From contig MVGU01001676.1 in NCBI GenBank assembly GCA_002005505.1, forward strand, positions 1-10,000: DNA of 10,000 bases, written 5' to 3'. Position numbers and translations under genes: made by a program. Positions 5,986 through 10,000 of the stretch are shown in pieces. The DNA is from Botryococcus braunii (lineage: Eukaryota > Chlorophyta > Trebouxiophyceae). The notes below the pieces were generated by a model. It worked only from the letters and a program-made list of their open reading frames with translations, was not told the origin of the DNA and ran no database searches. How positions within the stretch are numbered: the stretch's first letter is position 1; each line of letters opens with the position of its first letter.

Positions 5986-7483
5986 GAGTCACAGTGAAGT
6001 GTATCCGGTGCGACAGAGGTATTGAATTCATTAATGCCAGATTCAGGAGTTTTGTGCTTCTCAGGGCACTAAATTGGAGATGTCTGCTCCATACACCCCA
6101 CAGCAGAATGGGATAGCAGAGCGAGCCAACAGGACCTTAAAGGAGCGAACCAGAACCCTGCTTAACTTTGCTACTGCAAGCCCTGTCATGTGGAAAGAAG
6201 CCTTAGAAACAGCATGCACCCTCCTGAATATGGGACCCAGCACAGGCAGGCCTCTCACTCCCTTTGAAATGTTTACGGGATACAAACCGGATGTTTCCCT
6301 CTTACGTACTTGGGGATGCCTGGCCTTTGTACATGTACCAGACCATCAGAGGGGAGTGTTTGCACCTAAGGCAGTGCCTGGCATGTTTACTGGATACTTC
6401 CCAGTGTCCAACGCTTTCCGGGTTTATCTTGGAGGGGGGGTCTGGAGAAAAAGCAGAGATGTGGAATTTGTTGAACACATTCGGGGAGCTTCTAGAGTGG
6501 GAGTCAACAATATCCCTGGGCAAGCACAGAATTTTTCGTACCCAGCAGACCTCCAGAGTCAGCCACAAACCAGTGAGCCTCCCACAGACACCTCCCAGGC
6601 AGGCATCGGGAAGGAAGCTGTCAGCCCTCCCTGCTCCAGCAACAGTCCTGACAGCGCCTTCCCAGAACCCCCGGACGAGGCTGCAACCGAGCCTGTCTGT
6701 CAGGGGAAGTCAACTCCAGGGGAGACATCCAGCAGACGCTCAACTGGACCCTCCGGAGAGTCGCAACCGCTAGACCTGGACCGGTCTGGAATGATGGAGA
6801 CACTTCGCAACATGGCCAGAGGGAACCAAGATTGTGGACCACATCGACTTCTACTGGAAAAAGCACAGCAGTCGTTCCGAGACGCACCCTCTGACGGTGC
6901 AGATCAGCCGCCGGCTGGACAAACTCGGTCACAACGATACGAAAAACGAAATACTGTACGTGAAATCCTGCTGGCACAGGAAAAGGGGGAGAGCTGTGCG
7001 CGAGAGGGGCTGACTGAACGTGACAGCTTGTCACAGGGACCAGGGGAAGTGCAGGAAATGAGTCAGGATCAAGAGAGACCTGCAAGTCATGTGAGTGATG
7101 AGAGGGGGGCAGTCTCTGAACAGACTGACACTGGTCCAAGTGAGTTGAGTTGCCCGGGTGGGACCTGTTCTGTGCCTGAGAGCCATGTTAGCAATGTGAG
7201 CTGTGCAGAGAATGTGAGCTGTTCATCTCGGACCCCAGACAGGGAACAATGTGGTGCCAGCCACAAGTCTGAGGCCTTTGCTTGTGAGAGTGCGGCTGGG
7301 CCAGCGCCCCAGCGCTCATGTCTGGCAGGTGGACAAAGGAGAGAGAGAGAGAATCTGGCACGTATGCAACAGGGGAAGTGCACTAGTGCAAGTCACTGTG
7401 CCAGTCATGTTTGTGAGGGATCTGATGAGGCAGAGGCTCATCAGACATGTCAGAGTGGGGCTGAGGAGGTGAATTGGAAGTGA
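5986..7483 (+). pseudogene. pol: Pol part 2: integrase C half and integrase-RT linker
   Basis: Resumes the integrase core. Frame 3 (to about 6045) carries the second catalytic Asp in CIRCDRGIEF (6012-6014). A one-base shift near 6045 moves the reading to frame 2, where YTPQQNGIAERANRTL supplies the catalytic Glu (6119-6121), so all three DDE residues are present but in three separate frames with part 1. The core and the following conserved region (PFEMFTGYKP, LRTWGCLAFVHVP) end at about 6480. The rest is a low-complexity linker rich in Ser, Glu, Gly and Gln, then Cys near its end. The frame stops at TGA 7481-7483, created by an 11-bp tandem duplication. Confidence 0.88.
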
Positions 7484-7490
7484 ATTGGAA
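7469..7490 (+). repeat. 11-bp tandem duplication breaking pol
   Basis: GTGAATTGGAA occurs twice in a row (7469-7479 and 7480-7490). The duplication length is not a multiple of three; it puts TGA at 7481-7483 in the incoming frame. The frame on the far side of a single copy stays open to 7713. Confidence 0.9.
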
Positions 7491-8644
7491 GCTTGGACAC
7501 TGTGCAGAGACTCCTAATTACAAAAGCTTTCCAAGAGGTACCTGTGTCTGGGAGGAGGATGTAAGTGTGCGAAGCAGTAAGCTTGAAAAAGCACACTGCG
7601 AGTCAAAGAGAGAGAGAGAGAGATCAGAGAGGAAATTCAGAGGCAGCCCAATCTGCGCCAGTCTGCAGTGCGGCGAGTGTCAGTGGAAGAGTAGTGAGTC
7701 CCGAAGAGAATGAGAAAGGCAATAATGAGGAGCAGAGAGGAGAGGGGAAGCACACTGGGGTACGCTTTAGCAAGATCAGTGTTCCCTCTAGCTTGAAAGA
7801 GGCACAGCAGTCCCCACAGTGGGAATACTGGAAGGCTGCTATGCAGGAGGAGCAAAATTCATTGGATGCTCATGAGGTAATGGAATATGTACCCAGACCT
7901 CGTGGACATAAGGTGATTCCGGTTCACTGGATATTTTCAGTGAAGATGGATGCTCATGGGAATGTAATCAGATTCAAGGCCAGGCTGGTTGCTCAGGGAT
8001 GTAGGCAAATTCCAGGAGTGGATGTCATGGAGGTATTCGCTCCAACCAGCAGCTATGGATCAAGAAGGGCACTACTTGCAGTGGCTGCCCAGGAGGGTTA
8101 TGAAATCCACCAGGTGGATGTCAAGACAGCCTTCCTAAATGGGGAGTTAGAAGAGGAGGTGTATGTAACACAACCTCCTGGGTTTGAGAATGGAGATGGG
8201 AATATTGTCTGTCGCTTGAAGAAGGCCTTGTATGGTCTAAAGCAAGCACCTAGAGCCTGGCATAAGACTCTCAATGAGAAGCTTCATACCATGGGCTATG
8301 AGGTTTGCAAGAGTGATGCGGGTGTGTATGTGAAGTGCTCTGCAGATGGAGGGAAGTCATTTGTGTTAATTTATGTAGATGATTTGCTGATTGTCTCAAA
8401 GGGCATGGGAGAGATTGAGAGAGTGAAGGGATTGCTCAAGCAAGAATTCAACATTCATGATTTGGGAGAGGTGAAAGATTTCTTGGGTTGCCAAGTGGCG
8501 AGAGATAGGGATAAAGGGCTAATTTCACTGAGTTGCATCCCTAAGCTTGATGCACTGGTGGAGAAGTTTGGTCTAGATCTGGAGTCATTGGGACCTGACA
8601 CCCCAATGACTAAAGATTTTGGCCACACAGAGGCCTATGTGTAA
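7484..8644 (+). pseudogene. pol: Pol part 3: reverse transcriptase
   Basis: Copies element RNA into DNA. Linker residues are read in frame 1 up to the (AG)8 tract at 7607-7622, after which frame 2 carries the RT domain; a repeat-unit change in that tract explains the switch. The Copia RT motifs appear in order: WEYWKAAMQEEQNSL, VHWIFSVKMDAHG, FKARLVAQG, DVKTAFLNGELEEEVY, LKKALYGLKQAPRAW, and the active site YVDD at 8372-8383 within LIYVDDLLIV. The domain looks complete and well conserved. The frame ends at TAA 8642-8644, just after PDTPMTKDF, because of a frame change between 8610 and 8641; the continuation is in frame 3. Confidence 0.93.
7607..7622 (+). repeat. (AG)8 microsatellite in pol
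   Basis: A pure dinucleotide tract of eight AG units, within the interval (7565-7713) where pol changes from frame 1 to frame 2. Loss of one unit or gain of two gives the observed shift. A shorter GA tract lies at about 7339-7351. Confidence 0.85.
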
Positions 8645-9356
8645 GGACAACAGTGACAGTATTGGTGCTGGGAGCTTGTTGCCTCCTGGTCACAGGTACT
8701 GTGAGCTTGTGGGGTCAGTGTTGTATATAGCTAATACCACTAGGCCTGACATTTCACAGGCAGTAGGGGTACTCTCTCGATATAGAATTAATCCCACGAC
8801 AGCTCACTGGAATGAAGCTATTCGTGTGCTGAAATATTTAAAGGGAACGAGAGAGCTGGTTCTGGTCCTAGGAGGGAAGGACACAGAATTAGAAGGGTTC
8901 GTAGATGTAGATTATGGGGGAGATCAGGATCATCGGTTCTCCACTACAGGCTATGTAATCAGGGTGTTTGGCGGGGCTGTTGTTTGGGGAAGCAAGAAGC
9001 AGTCAGCTGGGGCCACTTCCACAGTAGAAGCTGAGTTCATGGCAGCCAGTGCAGCTGTCAAAGAGGCCAATTGGGTGAAAGGCTTTCTGGAGGAAATTGG
9101 AGTTTCTCCATGGATTGTGAAGATTCACTGTGATAATCAGGGGTGTATTAATCATCTCAGAAATCCAGTGTTTTCTAAACACACCAAGCACATAGCAATT
9201 AGCTTCCATTTTGCCCGGGAAGCTATTGCATTGGGGCAAGTTGATGTAAGATATGTCCCATCTGCCAGAAATGTGGCAGACATCTTTACTAAGCCTCTAA
9301 CTAGACAGGTATTTCAAGGACATCGTGATGCACTGGGACTGACCAAGTTTTTCTGA
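8610..9356 (+). pseudogene. pol: Pol part 4: RNase H and C-terminus
   Basis: Removes RNA from the RNA-DNA hybrid during reverse transcription. Open in frame 3 from after TGA 8607-8609, so it has no start of its own and continues the RT polyprotein. It begins with the connection motif YCELVGSVLYIANTTRPDI, then the RNase H core: FVDVDYGGD (about 8901-8924), the Glu of STVEAEFMA (about 9020-9042), HCDNQG (about 9126-9143) and VADIFTKPL (about 9271-9297), which supply the four acidic catalytic residues. KHTKHIAISFHF is the typical Copia motif. Ends at TGA 9354-9356, 18 bases before the 3' LTR. Confidence 0.93.
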
Positions 9357-9374
9357 GGAAAAGGCAAGGGGAAG
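9357..9374 (+). promoter_or_regulatory. Polypurine tract
   Basis: Eighteen bases, all purine except one C at 9365, ending AAGGGGAAG directly against the TG of the 3' LTR. It is the expected RNase H-resistant primer for plus-strand synthesis. Confidence 0.92.
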
Positions 9375-9479
9375 TGTTATGTTATAGATGAGTGATAGGT
9401 GCCTTTCCCTCAGGAGAGTAATAGTGGCCAGATCAGCTAGGATCAACTAGCGGGAACATTCATTAGAATGAGTAATAGG

Positions 9480-9503
9480 TGGCAGAACCTAGGAGTTCTG
9501 CCA
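9480..9503. repeat. Perfect palindrome in 3' LTR
   Basis: Identical to the dyad at 2211-2234: 9-bp arms TGGCAGAAC and GTTCTGCCA around CTAGGA. Confidence 0.7.
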
Positions 9504-9604
9504 GGACCAATCTAGACCAATTTCGCGTAGATTAGGGAGAATGAGGTAATCGGACACGGTTTGCTAGAAAAAAAAAATATGACGCCGGCTCGAAGAGACG
9601 AGGC

Positions 9605-9754
9605 ACTTGATTGGGACTACAATACAAAAGCACTTCGGGTGTTTGTCTCTTAACTGTTGCCAGTCAAGTCACCTCACACAGTCGCCACTGCTTGTTTCTC
9701 GACACACAACAAGAGTACCGCCGGACTAAACACCCTCGTGCCGGGTCATACAGG
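9605..9754 (+). repeat. LTR-internal unit, copy 1 in 3' LTR
   Basis: Same unit as 2335-2479, with five extra bases (ACTACAATACAAAAG instead of ACTACAAAAG) and CACTGCTTG, the form seen in copy 2 of the 5' LTR. That suggests that the CACCTCTTG variant in 5' LTR copy 1 is the derived one. Confidence 0.88.
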
Positions 9755-9937
9755 TTAACTGATGTCTTAGCATTAAATCTACAAGAACAATGGATTAGGA
9801 AAGGGTCTAGATAATGTGTATTAGGAAAGTGCTAATGTTTTAGCTCATCGGACACTGGTATTACAGACTATCGGTAGTTACGTAGATGGAGTAGTTTGAA
9901 TTACTGAGTGATGAGAGAGAACAATAAGCATTGTAAG

Positions 9938-10000
9938 ACTTGATTGGGACTGCAAAAGCACTTCGGGTGTTTGTCTCTTAACTGTTGCCAGTCAAGTCAC
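9938..10000 (+). repeat. LTR-internal unit, copy 2 in 3' LTR (cut)
   Basis: First 63 bases of the second unit, matching 2665-2727 apart from one substitution (GACTGCAAAAG for GACTACAAAAG). Confidence 0.88.

Larger units (their letters stand above)
2106..10000 (+). mobile_element. Ty1/copia LTR retrotransposon (3' end cut by window)
   Basis: Two LTRs in direct orientation flank a 6541-bp internal region (2834-9374) with a tRNA-type primer binding site, an extra ORF, gag, pol and a polypurine tract. The pol order protease, integrase, RT, RNase H defines the Copia (Pseudoviridae) superfamily and excludes Ty3/gypsy. If the 3' LTR is as long as the 5' one, the element is about 8.0 kb, longer than a typical 5-kb Copia because of the extra ORF, a long integrase-RT linker and about 600 bp of inserted DNA. 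The copy is non-autonomous as it stands because pol is broken in several places. Confidence 0.95.
9375..10000 (+). repeat. 3' LTR, first 626 bp (truncated by window)
   Basis: Starts TGTTATG and follows the 5' LTR to the window end, matching its first 622 bases. It retains the palindrome (9480-9503), the full first 145-bp unit (9605-9754, here 150 bp because of a 5-base insertion near 9621) and the first 63 bases of the second unit (9938-10000). About 106 bases of the LTR and the target-site duplication should follow. Confidence 0.95.

Noticed and set aside
1..10000. CRISPR arrays, prokaryotic operons or ribosome binding sites.
   Set aside because: Only LTR repeats and microsatellites occur; the contents are eukaryotic retroelements.

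Overview
This is eukaryotic, transposon-dominated DNA with no cellular gene that I can identify. It holds the 3' part of a non-LTR (LINE-type) retrotransposon, a short unassigned spacer, and a nearly complete Ty1/copia LTR retrotransposon whose 3' LTR runs off the window. Protein flavour (LINE RT with a C-terminal zinc finger and nuclease-like domain; Copia polyprotein) fits a green alga or other plant-lineage genome, but this is inference and the host cannot be fixed from the window.

Layout. 1-1308: C-terminal part of a LINE RT protein, damaged by three small frameshifts, followed by a short 3' UTR ending in an A-rich/GAA tail near 1392. 1393-2105: spacer with no supported gene. 2106-2833: 5' LTR (TG...CA, 728 bp) carrying an internal 145-bp sequence twice. 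2834-2844: primer binding site matching the anticodon stem-loop of initiator tRNA-Met, as in Drosophila copia. 2900-3421: intact extra ORF of unknown function whose N-terminus resembles the histone H3 tail. 3437-4576: gag with a CCHC zinc knuckle. 4348-9356: pol in the Copia order protease, GAG-pre-integrase, integrase, RT, RNase H. 9357-9374: polypurine tract. 9375-10000: first 626 bp of the 3' LTR.

Pol is not expressible as it stands. It changes frame relative to gag near 4348-4410, is split inside the integrase core by about 600 bp of unrelated DNA (about 5369-5985), has a one-base shift near 6045, an 11-bp tandem duplication at 7469-7490, a frame change at or near a GA microsatellite (7607-7622), and another frame change between 8610 and 8641. 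The key catalytic motifs of all four enzymes are still readable. The overlapping part of the two LTRs differs at about 8 substitutions and 3 indels by eye (about 98.7% substitution identity over roughly 622 bp), so the insertion is fairly recent, and indel decay of the internal region at a similar rate would explain the frameshifts.

Most interesting points: half-tRNA-type priming; the extra ORF upstream of gag and in frame with it across one stop codon, with H3-tail-like start and a PPxY motif; the duplicated, foldable unit within the LTR; and the inserted DNA in integrase, which carries two TATA-box segments in opposite orientation with the same internal spacing.
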